Source: Streptomyces sp. SCUT-3 (GTDB taxonomy: Bacteria > Actinomycetota > Actinomycetes > Streptomycetales > Streptomycetaceae). From it: a DNA stretch of 64,000 nt. Position numbers and translations under genes: made by a program. The notes below the pieces were generated by a model. The model was not told the DNA's origin and did not search any database. It was given only the letters and a program-made list of their open reading frames with translations. This document shows positions 17,534-26,162 of the stretch, in pieces. The DNA lies in contig NZ_CP046907.1 in assembly GCF_014083985.1 (NCBI RefSeq), forward strand, positions 3,882,501-3,946,500, in the 5' to 3' direction. Every line of letters starts with the position of its first letter. Position 1 is the stretch's first letter.

Positions 17534-18888
17534 CGGCGGCCCTCCCTTCGGATCCTGCGGACGTTGAAGAACATCACGGGGAGCACGAGCAGCAGCAGGA
17601 GCGTGCCGATCGCGCTGCCCACGCCCTGGTCGTTCCCGCCGCCGAACGACGACAGGTACAGCTGGAGGGCGAGCACGTTGGCGTCGGCCTGGGTGGGGCC
17701 GGGCGCGATGATGTAGATCAGGTCGAAGATCTTCAGCACGTTGATCATCAGCGTCACGAAGACCACCACCAGCACCGGCGCCAGCAGCGGCACGGTGACC
17801 CGGCGGAAGACCTGCCACTCGTTCGCGCCGTCCACCCGGGCCGCCTCCAGCAGCTCCCGCGGCACCCCGGCCAGCCCCGCCGCGATCAGCACCATCGCGA
17901 AACCGGCCCACATCCACACGTACGAGCCGATGATCGACGGGGTCACCAGGGTCGGGCCCAGCCAGTCGACGCCCGCGTACTGCTCGGTGAAGTTCGAGGC
18001 GGGCAGGCGCAGCACCGCGTCCCGCGGCGTGCTGCCGGCGGGGAAGGAGAAGGTGCCGTCGGCCGCGGTGGTGGCCTCGGCCACCACCTTCCCGCCGCTG
18101 ACCGCCTCGACCTTCATCCCGGGCAGGCCCTTCTCGCCCGGGTCGACCACGCCCGGCTCGCCCCCGCCGCCCGGCTTGAAGTCCAGCCACACCGTGCCGG
18201 AGACGCCGTCCCCGGCGGGCGCCCGCGCCGCGTCCCGCGCGTCCTCGGGCAGCTGCGCGGCCGGCAGGCCGACCAGGGCCAGGTCCGCGGGGGAGCCCGG
18301 CCGCGCGGGCGACGCGGCGGTGAACGCCCCGTCGCCGGACGGCTTCAGCACCCCGTCCGGCCGGGGCCTGGCACCGGGATAGGCGGACGCCTCGGCGAAG
18401 GTGTCGTGGACGCCGACCACCACCGCGTTGGCGATCCCCTTGTCGGGGTCCTGCTCGTACACCAGGCGGAAGATGATCCCGGCGGCGAGCATCGAGATCG
18501 CCATCGGCATGAAGACGACCAGCTTGAACGCCGTCCCCCAGCTGATCCGCTCGGTCAGCACCGCGAAGACCAGCCCCAGGGCGGTGGCGACCGTGGGGGC
18601 GACGGCCACCCAGATCGCGTTGTTGCGCACCGCGACCAGGATGTCCGGGTCGGTGAAGACCTCGGCGTAGTTGCCCAGCCCGACGAACTCCGACCCGCCG
18701 GCGTCGAACAGGCTGCGCACCAGGGTGTACCCGATCGGGTACACCACCAGCGCCCCGAGCAGCACCAGCGCGGGCATCAGGAACAGCACCGCCAGCCGGC
18801 GCGGCGTTCCCACCACGCTCCTGCGGCCCTTCGCGGGGGGCGTCGCCGGTGCGGCGGCGCCCCCCGCGGTCACGGCAGAGGACTTCAC
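17530..18888 (-). CDS. Sugar ABC transporter permease (MalF type) with inserted extracytoplasmic domain
   Basis: 452 residues, well above the usual 290-320. The N-terminal membrane part (LAVLFLMPALVLLGALVVYPIGYTL) and the EAA loop VPRELLEAARVDGANEWQVFRRVTVPL are ordinary. Between about residues 150 and 300 lies an inserted loop: VWLDFKPGGGGEPGVVDPGEKGLPGMKVEAVSGGKVVAEATTAADGTFSF in shortened reading looks like an SdrD/Cna-B-type beta-sandwich, normally an adhesin or carboxypeptidase-regulatory fold, and should face the outside. GTG 18888 starts 4 bases after the binding-protein gene ends. The domain could shape docking of the binding protein. Confidence 0.88.
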   Translation of the reverse strand: MKSSAVTAGGAAAPATPPAKGRRSVVGTPRRLAVLFLMPALVLLGALVVYPIGYTLVRSLFDAGGSEFVGLGNYAEVFTDPDILVAVRNNAIWVAVAPTVATALGLVFAVLTERISWGTAFKLVVFMPMAISMLAAGIIFRLVYEQDPDKGIANAVVVGVHDTFAEASAYPGARPRPDGVLKPSGDGAFTAASPARPGSPADLALVGLPAAQLPEDARDAARAPAGDGVSGTVWLDFKPGGGGEPGVVDPGEKGLPGMKVEAVSGGKVVAEATTAADGTFSFPAGSTPRDAVLRLPASNFTEQYAGVDWLGPTLVTPSIIGSYVWMWAGFAMVLIAAGLAGVPRELLEAARVDGANEWQVFRRVTVPLLAPVLVVVFVTLMINVLKIFDLIYIIAPGPTQADANVLALQLYLSSFGGGNDQGVGSAIGTLLLLLVLPVMFFNVRRIRREGRR

Positions 18889-18892
18889 GCCG

Positions 18893-20253
18893 TCAGCCGT
18901 TCCCGTAGGCCTTGGCGGCGTCCGCCTCGAGCGCGCGCTGGGCGCCGGCCACGTCGTCCGGGTTCTTCAGGAAGTCCTGCAGCCGCTTCCACTCGCCGGC
19001 GCCCTTGGTGCCGCCGAACGCCGCCGGGGCCTGGTCGGACATGTCGAACCGGAAGTCGTCGCCCGCCGCGATCAGGGCCTCGGCGATGCCCCGGGTCACG
19101 TCGTCCGGGTAGGCGCCGGTGTCCAGCGCCTTGTTGGGCGAGACGAACCCGCCCTGCTCGGCCCAGATCCGCGCGGCGTCGGTGGAGGCGAGGAAGGTCA
19201 GCATGGCCCGGGCGCCCTCGGAGTCCTTCAGCGCCACGGCGACGTCGCCGCCGCTGACGACGGGGGAGTCGGCGCCGACGGCCGGGAACGGGAAGACCTT
19301 CGCGTCCTCGCCGACCTTCGCCTTCGTGTCCGCGGCGATCACACCGGCCACGAAGTCGCCCTCGAAGACCATTCCGGCGGCGGGCGGCTCGGCGAAGGCC
19401 TGCGACACGGACTTGGGGAACTCGGTCTGCAGCGCGCCGCTCGCCCCGCCCGCGACCAGGTCCTTCTTGCCGAAGAGCTCGCCCAGCGTGGTGAGCGCCT
19501 TCTTCACCGACGGGTCGGTCCACTTGATCTCGTGCGCGGCCAGCTGGTCGTACTTCTCCGGGCCGGCCTGGCTGAGGTAGACGTTCTCGAACCAGTCGGT
19601 GAGCGTCCAGCCGTCCGCGCCGCCGACGGAGACGGCCGGGGTGCCGGAGTCGGAGACGGTCTGCGCGGTCTCCAGGAACTCCTTCCAGGTCTTCGGCTCG
19701 TCCGTGACCCCGGCCGTCTCGAAGGCCGCGGTGTTGTACCAGATCAGCGACTTGTTGGCGGCCTTGAAGTAGACGCCGTACTGCTTGCCCCCGTACGCGC
19801 CCAGCTCCCTCCAGCCCTTGCCGTAGTTCTTCTCCAGCTGCGCGGTGGCCTCGTCGCCGACCGGCTTCAGCCAGCCCTTCTCGGCGAACTGGTGCATGAC
19901 GCCGACCTGGGCGAGGAACGCCACGTCCGGCGGCTCGCCGCCCTCGATCTTGGTGCCGAGGGCGGTGGAGGCGCTGTCACCGGTGGGGACGAACGTCACC
20001 TCGGCACCGGTGCGCTTCTCGAACTCGTCCAGGACCTTGGTGAAGCTCTCCTGCTCGGCGCCGGTCCACACCGCCGCCACCTGCAGCTTCTGGCCCTTCA
20101 GGTCCGGCAGGTCGACGGTGGGCTTCGCCCCTCGGCGGCACCGCCGCCCTTCTCCTTCTCCCCGCCCCCGCCGCAGCCGGCCGCGGTGAGCGCCAGGGCC
20201 CCTGCGGCGACCGCCGCCAGGACCGCACGAGTCGTCCGTCGCGGTGTGAGCAT
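18893..20253 (-). pseudogene. Sugar ABC transporter substrate-binding lipoprotein gene, frameshifted
   Basis: The signal peptide (MLTPRRTTRAVLAAVAAGALALTAAGC, with lipobox TAAGC) and the short KEKGGGAAEG linker are in one frame; the mature domain (KPTVDLPDLKGQKLQ to the end EADAAKAYGNG) is in another. One more C in the 4-C run at 20128-20131 (plus strand) would join them into a protein of about 453 residues, a normal family 1 solute-binding lipoprotein. It captures a sugar outside the membrane for the two permeases. As sequenced, the signal would be cut off from the binding domain. The well-kept mature frame argues for a recent mutation or a sequencing error. Start is 20253 or four codons earlier at 20265; GGAGGG lies just before 20265. 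Confidence 0.8.
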
Positions 20254-20657
20254 TGTCGTGTCCATCCCTCCGTGCGGGGGCCCGGAGGAACGGGACGGCC
20301 CCGGCGCCCGCACCGTGCGTCCGCCCTGCCGACCGCGTGCCCCCGCGGCACCCCGATGTCCCGCGGTGTCCCGCGGTGTCCTGCTCGGTCGTCGAACCTC
20401 CCCATGGGGAAGCGGAGTTGGCGGTCCACGCCGGATCCCCGCCACCCGTGAGCGGCACGTCCGACAGTCCTACGCCGAGGCAGGGACGTCCGCAAGGCCC
20501 CCGGGCTGGCAGGAAGATGCATCGTGACCCGTCCGTGACGCGAGCATCGCTTTCGGTGACGGTGACGGTGACGGTGACGGCGGCGGCTGCGGAGGTGGTG
20601 GCGCTTGTCGGCGGTGAAGGCGGTGGCGGTGGCGCGGCCGGGGCCGGGCCACCGCCG
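20254..20657. other. Intergenic region upstream of the sugar ABC operon
   Basis: 404 bases holding no supportable gene. It contains a perfect 12-bp palindrome TCCCCATGGGGA (20399-20410), a candidate operator for the ABC operon, a 10-bp direct duplication (TGTCCCGCGG, about 20357-20378) and, near the end of the FHA/FtsK gene, a hexanucleotide repeat. No LacI-type regulator gene is adjacent. Confidence 0.45.
20555..20578 (+). repeat. Tandem GGTGAC hexanucleotide repeat
   Basis: GGTGAC is repeated four times in a row, followed by a G-rich stretch. It lies in noncoding DNA just beyond the 3' end of the FHA/FtsK gene. Confidence 0.8.
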
Positions 20658-23600
20658 TCACGGGGAGGGGGCGGGAACGGGGACGGCGCCGGCCGACTCC
20701 GCCGCCCGCTGCAGGGCGCTGGCGAGCAGGGCGAGGTCGGTCGGCCCGTTGCCCAGCTCGCGCAGCCTGCGCCGGGCGGGCGGGTCGCCCGCGCGCTCCG
20801 GGTCCAGCGGCACCACCGTGGGCCGCACCGTCGCCGTACGCGGTATCCGGCCGCTGATCCGGCCCGCTTGGAAGGCGGTCACCGCACCGCCGGGGCGCAG
20901 CAGGAGCCCGCGGCCGGGCACGGCCTCGTCCAGCGAGGCCGCGTCCTCCGTCCCGACCAGCAGCAGTGACGACTCCGCGTCGTCCGTGCGCAGCGCGATC
21001 CTCAGCCGGGAGTGCTCGTCCGCGCCGGTGCCGGCCGTCCGCTCGGGGCGCCCGGTGGACGCCACCAGGTGCACGCCCAGCCGCGCGCCGTCGCGGGCCA
21101 CCGCCTCCAGCGCCCGCAGCACCGAGCCGGCCGACGGCCTGCCGGGGCTGCCCAGCGGCGGGTCGACCAGCGCGTCGAGGTCGTCCACCAGCACGACCAG
21201 GCGCGGCAGGGCCCCGGCCGCCGCGGTCCACCCGCCGGCGGCCGTCCCGGGGCGGTCCGCCGGGACCGCCGGGGCGGCGGCCCGGCCGCCCGACCCCTGG
21301 CGGGGAAGGAACGGGACGGCGCCCGCGGCCTCCTCCGGCGGGCGGCGCTGCGCCACCAGGTGCCCGGACAGGGAAGCTTCACCGCGCGGGCCGGCGGGAC
21401 CCGCCCCGGACAGGGCCTCCTCGCGCCGCTTCAGCCCGGTGGTGAGGGCCTGCGCCAACTCCCGCATCCGCAGCGGGTCGGAGGCGGTGACGTGGGCGGA
21501 CACGTGCGGCAGGTCGGTGCACGGCGCCAGGCCCTCGACGCGGCCGGCCGCGCCCTCCAGCAGGACCAGCGACAGGCGGTCCGGGCGCTCGGCCAGAGCG
21601 AGGGAGGCGGCGACGGCACGCAGCAGCTCCGTCTTCCCCGACCCGGGGGCGCCGCCCACCAGCAGGTGGGAGCCCTCCAGGGCCAGGTCCACCGCCACCT
21701 GCCCGTCCGCGCCGGGGCCCAGCACCGCCCGCGCGGCCGGACCGCCCGGCGGCCTGCCGTCCCAGCGGGCCGCGACCTTCGCCGGGGTGGCCAGGGCCAG
21801 GTCCAGCTCGTCCAGCAGCCGTGCCGAGGAGGGCAGGGCAGTGGGCGCGGGCGGCGCGCAGTCGGCCTCCCGCAGCGGAGCCAGGGCGCGGGCGAACCGC
21901 TCGGCCCACGCGGCCGAGACGGCGTCCGCGGTCACCCCGTCCAGCGGAGCGGCCACCGCCCCCCGGTCCAGGTGCAGGGTGGTCGCCACGTCCGTGTCCA
22001 GCGTCGCCAGCGCGCCGCAGCCGGCCGGGAGCCGCCGCCGGTCCTCGGCGAGCGCGAGCAGATGGACGCCGACGGAGGGGCCCGCGGCGGCCAGCCGGGC
22101 CAGGAGCTCCCCGGCGGCGGCCGAACCGGGGTCGCCGTCGACGACGAGGACGGTGAACGGGCCGGTGTGCGCGGCGGCGGCCTCGGCGACGGAGGCGGGG
22201 GAGGCCCCGGCCCAGCCGCTGCCCAGGGGGCCCTCCTCGACCCGGCGGGCCAGCTCGGCCAGCCGGGCGTCCGCCTGCTCCCGGTCGTGGGCCGTCAGCA
22301 GGCGGCACTCCTGGCCGTGCGCCGGGCGCAGGTGGGGCAGCCACGCCGCCCAGGCCCACTCCCGCAGCCGCTGCTCGGCCGGCCGCTCCCGGTCGGCGCT
22401 GACCACCACGACCTCGAGCACCCCCGGGGCGTGCAGGGCGCAGAGCTGCGCGACCACCGAACGCGCCAGGCCGGCCAGGCGGGGGCGCGGTCCGACGAGC
22501 CCGAGGGACCGGCTGCTCCGCAGATCGACGACGACCGGCGCGGACGGCAGCAGCGTGCCGTCGCCCGCGGGCGACGGCAGGTCGGCGGTCCCCAGCCGGA
22601 CGGTGAGCGCGTCGTCGTGCCCGGGACGGCGCTCCCACAGGCGGGGGCCGGGGCCGAGCGCGGTGAGCAGCAGGGTGGCCGGGTCGGGCCAGCGTTCGCG
22701 CGCCCGGCGCGCGTCGGCGGCCGCCTGCGCGGCGGCGTCGCGCTCCGCGCGGCCCGTCACGAGCCCGGCGGTCACCCGCCGGGCGAGGTCCTTGAGCCCG
22801 TCGGAGACGGCGGACCACCCCCAGGGGCTCGCCGAGTCCTGGACGGGCCCGGTCCGGGCGTCCTCCCTTGCCGGGACGCGGATGCTGTGCGTCTCCTCCG
22901 CAACGGCGGGAGACGTGTGACCGGCCGGCGTGCCGCCCTGGGCAGTGCCGTCCGGGGCCGTGCCGTGGTGGGCCGTGTCGTGGTGGGGCGCGCAGCCGGG
23001 GGCCGTCGTCCCGCCCGGGACGCCGGGGGGCGCCCCCGCACCGCTGTCCGCCGCGTCGTCCGCCGGGGCAGCCGGGGCCTCCGGGACCGGTGCAGCCGTG
23101 GCCGGGGTGACGCACAGGTGGCCCTCGCCGTCGGGGACGGCGGGGCCGGCCGGGGGCGCGGCGGGGAGTGCCCCGTCGTCCGCCGGGAGTTCCAGTTGCA
23201 GCGTGGTCTCGCCGATCCTCAGCAGCGCGCCCGGTTCGAGGGCCACGGGACGGTTGCCGACCGCGCGGCCGTCGACCGTCGTGCCGTTGGTGGAGCCTAG
23301 GTCGGCGACGGTGACGCGGCTGTCGTCGACCGTCACCGCGCAGTGCAGCCGGGAGACGTCGGGGTCGTCGAGCGGCACGTCGGCCTCGGCGGACCGCCCG
23401 ACCCGCACCGGCCCTCCCCGCAGCAGGTGCACGCCGCCCGCGTCGGGCCCGCCGGTCACGTGCAGGCGGGGGCCGGTCGCGGTGAACGCCGCGGGCGCCG
23501 CGGCGGGCGCGTCGGAGGGGGCGTGCAGGGAGACCACCGCGCCGTCGACCAGCGGCGGGCGGCCGAGCGGGGCCGCCGGGTCCAGCCGCTTCCCGTCCGA

Positions 23601-23765
23601 GTAGAGGGGGACGGCCGAGCCGGGGGAGCGCACGGGCTGCCCGGAGCCGGCCGCGGCGGCGATCCCGCCGGCGACCGCGCCGAGCTCCGTCCCCGAGGGC
23701 GCGGTGACGAGAACGTCGCAGGTCTGGCCGCTGCGCGGCCCGAGGACGGTCAGCCGGATCTGCAT
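20658..23765 (-). CDS. FHA-domain FtsK/SpoIIIE-type ATPase
   Basis: 1035 residues. Residues 1-85 resemble a ubiquitin-like YukD fold (MQIRLTVLGPRSGQTCDVLVTAPSGTELG). An FHA domain follows at about 95-195, with the phosphothreonine-pocket signatures VRVGRSAEADVPLDDPDVSRLHC and DLGSTNGTTVDG. A disordered Pro/Ala/His linker leads to a region like the EccC/EssC coupling ATPases; the intact P-loop GGAPGSGKTELL is near residue 702 and a Walker B-like VVLVDDLDALVD further on. No clear membrane helix and no WXG100 or other type VII genes are adjacent, so secretion is not implied. It is divergent from the two Ser/Thr kinase genes, whose phosphothreonines the FHA domain could read. ATG 23765 is a clean start. 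Confidence 0.85.
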   Translation of the reverse strand: MQIRLTVLGPRSGQTCDVLVTAPSGTELGAVAGGIAAAAGSGQPVRSPGSAVPLYSDGKRLDPAAPLGRPPLVDGAVVSLHAPSDAPAAAPAAFTATGPRLHVTGGPDAGGVHLLRGGPVRVGRSAEADVPLDDPDVSRLHCAVTVDDSRVTVADLGSTNGTTVDGRAVGNRPVALEPGALLRIGETTLQLELPADDGALPAAPPAGPAVPDGEGHLCVTPATAAPVPEAPAAPADDAADSGAGAPPGVPGGTTAPGCAPHHDTAHHGTAPDGTAQGGTPAGHTSPAVAEETHSIRVPAREDARTGPVQDSASPWGWSAVSDGLKDLARRVTAGLVTGRAERDAAAQAAADARRARERWPDPATLLLTALGPGPRLWERRPGHDDALTVRLGTADLPSPAGDGTLLPSAPVVVDLRSSRSLGLVGPRPRLAGLARSVVAQLCALHAPGVLEVVVVSADRERPAEQRLREWAWAAWLPHLRPAHGQECRLLTAHDREQADARLAELARRVEEGPLGSGWAGASPASVAEAAAAHTGPFTVLVVDGDPGSAAAGELLARLAAAGPSVGVHLLALAEDRRRLPAGCGALATLDTDVATTLHLDRGAVAAPLDGVTADAVSAAWAERFARALAPLREADCAPPAPTALPSSARLLDELDLALATPAKVAARWDGRPPGGPAARAVLGPGADGQVAVDLALEGSHLLVGGAPGSGKTELLRAVAASLALAERPDRLSLVLLEGAAGRVEGLAPCTDLPHVSAHVTASDPLRMRELAQALTTGLKRREEALSGAGPAGPRGEASLSGHLVAQRRPPEEAAGAVPFLPRQGSGGRAAAPAVPADRPGTAAGGWTAAAGALPRLVVLVDDLDALVDPPLGSPGRPSAGSVLRALEAVARDGARLGVHLVASTGRPERTAGTGADEHSRLRIALRTDDAESSLLLVGTEDAASLDEAVPGRGLLLRPGGAVTAFQAGRISGRIPRTATVRPTVVPLDPERAGDPPARRRLRELGNGPTDLALLASALQRAAESAGAVPVPAPSP

Positions 23766-24169
23766 CGTCGTCCGCGGTCCCTTCTGCTCCCTGGTGCGCG
23801 GGAGGGCCGGTCGCCCCGTCCGCCGCCCCCGGTGCTTCGACTACCGGGGACACATCCTCGCACCTGTCCCGGACACCGTGCCGCGGATCCCGCCACGAAT
23901 GATCTTGACCGGTCGTTCCCGGTCGCGGCCGGGCGGAGCTTTCCGCCCGAAACCGTCCGGGAGCAACCAGAACCCCTCCCGGAGCGTCCCACCAGGACAC
24001 GGGAGCCGTGCGTGCGGCGTTCCGGCTCCCGCCGGGCACGGGTGCCGGGACGGGCACCCCATTACAGTGGGGCGGCAATGGCAAGGGTTCGACGCAGGCG
24101 GGCGACGGCGGAGGGCGGGGCGGGCGACCCCCTCCTCCCGGTGCCCCTCACGACCAGGGAGCGCATGAC
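23766..24169. other. Divergent intergenic region between FHA/FtsK gene and first kinase gene
   Basis: 404 bases with no supportable gene; it should contain promoters for both directions. It is less GC-rich than the flanking genes around 23850-24000. I could not fix a -35/-10 pair. The ribosome binding site AGGGAG at 24155-24160 belongs to the kinase gene. Confidence 0.4.
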
Positions 24170-25921
24170 GTGCGGCCGGTAGGCAGTAAGTACCTGCTCG
24201 AGGAGCCGCTCGGCCGCGGGGCCACGGGCACCGTGTGGCGGGCGCAGGTGCGCCGGGCTCCGTCCCCCGGCGAGGAGGCCGTGCCCTCGCAGCCGGGGGA
24301 GACCGTCGCGATCAAGGTCCTCAAGGAGGAGCTCGCGAGCGACCCCGACATCGTGATGCGGTTCCTGCGCGAGCGCTCGGTCCTGCTGCGCCTGACCCAC
24401 CCCAACATCGTGCGGGTGCGCGACCTCGTCGTCGAGGGCGACCTCCTCGCCCTGGTGATGGACCTGGTCGACGGCCCCGACCTGCACCGCTACCTGCGCG
24501 AGAACGGCCGGTTCAGCCCGGCCGAGGCCGCCCGGCTGACGGCCGGGATCGCCGACGCGCTGGCCGCCAGCCACGCCGACGACGTCGTGCACCGGGACCT
24601 CAAGCCGGCCAACGTGCTGCTGGCCACGGTGCAGACGCCGTCCGGCCCGCAGACGCAGCCGATGCTCACCGACTTCGGCATCGCCCGCCTCGCCGACTCG
24701 CCCGGCATCACCCGCACCCACGAGTTCGTCGGCACCCCCGCGTACGTGGCCCCCGAGTCCGCCGAGGGCCGCCCGCAGACCTCGGCCGTCGACGTCTACG
24801 GCGCGGGGATCCTGCTGTACGAACTGGTCACCGGCCGCCCGCCGTTCCGCGGGGACAGCGCCCTGGAGGTGCTGCACGCCCACCTGCGCCAGGACCCCGA
24901 GCGGCCCCGCACGGTCCCCGAGCCGCTGTGGACCGTCATAGAGCGCTGCCTGCGCAAGAACCCCGACGAGCGGCCCGGCGCCCGCGACCTGGCCCGGGCC
25001 CTGCGGGTCGTCGCCGACGGGGTCGGGGTGCACGCCACCCCGGCCCAGGCCGAGGCGGCCTTCGGCGTCGCCGCGCTGCTGGGCCCCGACCTCTCCCCGG
25101 CGCCCGCGGGCGGGAGCGGTGACGCCGACCCCACCCAGGTCCTGCCCTCCGCCGCGCGGCAGGGCGCCCACGACCCGGCCGCCGCGACCAGCGTGCTGCC
25201 CGCCACCGGCCCCGCGGCCGGCCGGGGCGGCGGGGCCGACGGCCCCGAGGGCACCCGCGTGATGCCCCCGGTCCCCGGCGGGCCCGCGCAGCCGCAGGCC
25301 CCCCAGGGGCCCCAGGGGCCGCACCCCTGGGAGAGCCAGCTCGACGCGGCCCGCTCGCGCAACGAGCAGACCGAGGTCCAGTACCTCGACCCCGGCCAGG
25401 ACCCGCTGCGCCGCCGCCCCCACCGGCAGGCGCCGCCGGACGCCTACCACCGGGAGCCCGAACCCGCGCCCCACCGGGAGCCCGAGCCGCGCCGGCGTGC
25501 CCCGGAGCGGTCCCCGGCCCCCTACGCGCCGGACCGGGAGCCGCCGCAGCGCCGTGAACCGCCCCGCCGCCCGGCGCCCCGGCCCGCCCCGGAACCGCCC
25601 GCCCCGCGCCGCGAACCCCGGCAGCGCAGCCGCACGCGCATCCCCGGAACGGGCTGCCTCAAGGGCTGCTTCACCATGATCGTGCTGCTGGTCGTGGGCA
25701 GCTGGCTGGTGTGGGAGTTCACCCCGCTGCAGGACTGGGTGGCCCATGGCCAGAGCTGGTGGGAGGCCACCAGCGGCGCCGTGAGCGACTTCTGGAACTG
25801 GGCGCGGGACCTGGTCGGCGCCGCCGAGGAGGTCCGGCAGAACGTCCCCGACGTGCCGGACGTGCCGACCGACCTGCCCGACGTGCCGACCGACCTGCCC
25901 ACCGGTTTCTCCACGCCCTGA
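24170..25921 (+). CDS. pkaA: Membrane-anchored Ser/Thr protein kinase (PkaA-like)
   Basis: 583 residues from GTG 24170, placed by AGGGAG nine bases upstream. The kinase domain covers about residues 8-275: glycine loop LGRGATGTVW, Lys in VAIKVLKEEL, catalytic HRDLKPAN with His141 and Asp143, DFGIARL, and GTPAYVAPES. A long Pro/Arg/Glu-rich linker follows (about 300-495), one membrane helix at about 500-517 (TMIVLLVVGSWLVWEF), and a short external tail with repeated DVPTDLP. There are no PASTA domains. Position beside a second kinase and prfB matches the pkaA-pkaB locus described in S. coelicolor, from memory; the symbol rests on that. Confidence 0.88.
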   Translation: MRPVGSKYLLEEPLGRGATGTVWRAQVRRAPSPGEEAVPSQPGETVAIKVLKEELASDPDIVMRFLRERSVLLRLTHPNIVRVRDLVVEGDLLALVMDLVDGPDLHRYLRENGRFSPAEAARLTAGIADALAASHADDVVHRDLKPANVLLATVQTPSGPQTQPMLTDFGIARLADSPGITRTHEFVGTPAYVAPESAEGRPQTSAVDVYGAGILLYELVTGRPPFRGDSALEVLHAHLRQDPERPRTVPEPLWTVIERCLRKNPDERPGARDLARALRVVADGVGVHATPAQAEAAFGVAALLGPDLSPAPAGGSGDADPTQVLPSAARQGAHDPAAATSVLPATGPAAGRGGGADGPEGTRVMPPVPGGPAQPQAPQGPQGPHPWESQLDAARSRNEQTEVQYLDPGQDPLRRRPHRQAPPDAYHREPEPAPHREPEPRRRAPERSPAPYAPDREPPQRREPPRRPAPRPAPEPPAPRREPRQRSRTRIPGTGCLKGCFTMIVLLVVGSWLVWEFTPLQDWVAHGQSWWEATSGAVSDFWNWARDLVGAAEEVRQNVPDVPDVPTDLPDVPTDLPTGFSTP

Positions 25922-25982
25922 CGGGTCCGACGGACTCGACGGGTCCGACGGGTCCGACGGGTCCGTCGAACCTGACGGGCCG
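25920..25982 (+). repeat. 9-bp tandem repeat between the kinase genes
   Basis: Seven consecutive 9-bp units related to GACGGGTCC begin at the stop codon of the first kinase gene. Four are exact (25920, 25938, 25947, 25956) and three are diverged. The 9-bp period equals three codons, so it may be a remnant of former coding repeats. Confidence 0.7.
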
Positions 25983-26162
25983 CAGGAGCGGTGTCCGCCC
26001 CGCCGCCGGGGCGGACACCGCCGCAGCAATGGGGACTTGTCGACTTCCGAGGGGTGATTTCCCCCGCGCCGCCGCTGCTCACCGGCGGCGGGTTCCCCCA
26101 ACAGGCCGCCACCCGCGTAGCTTTGTCGCCAACGTTTCCTCTCTGGCGCAGACGGAGAAGCC

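Noticed and set aside
20658-23765. Type VII secretion locus
   Set aside because: Apart from the EccC-like ATPase there is no WXG100 substrate, EccB, EccD, EccE or mycosin gene nearby.
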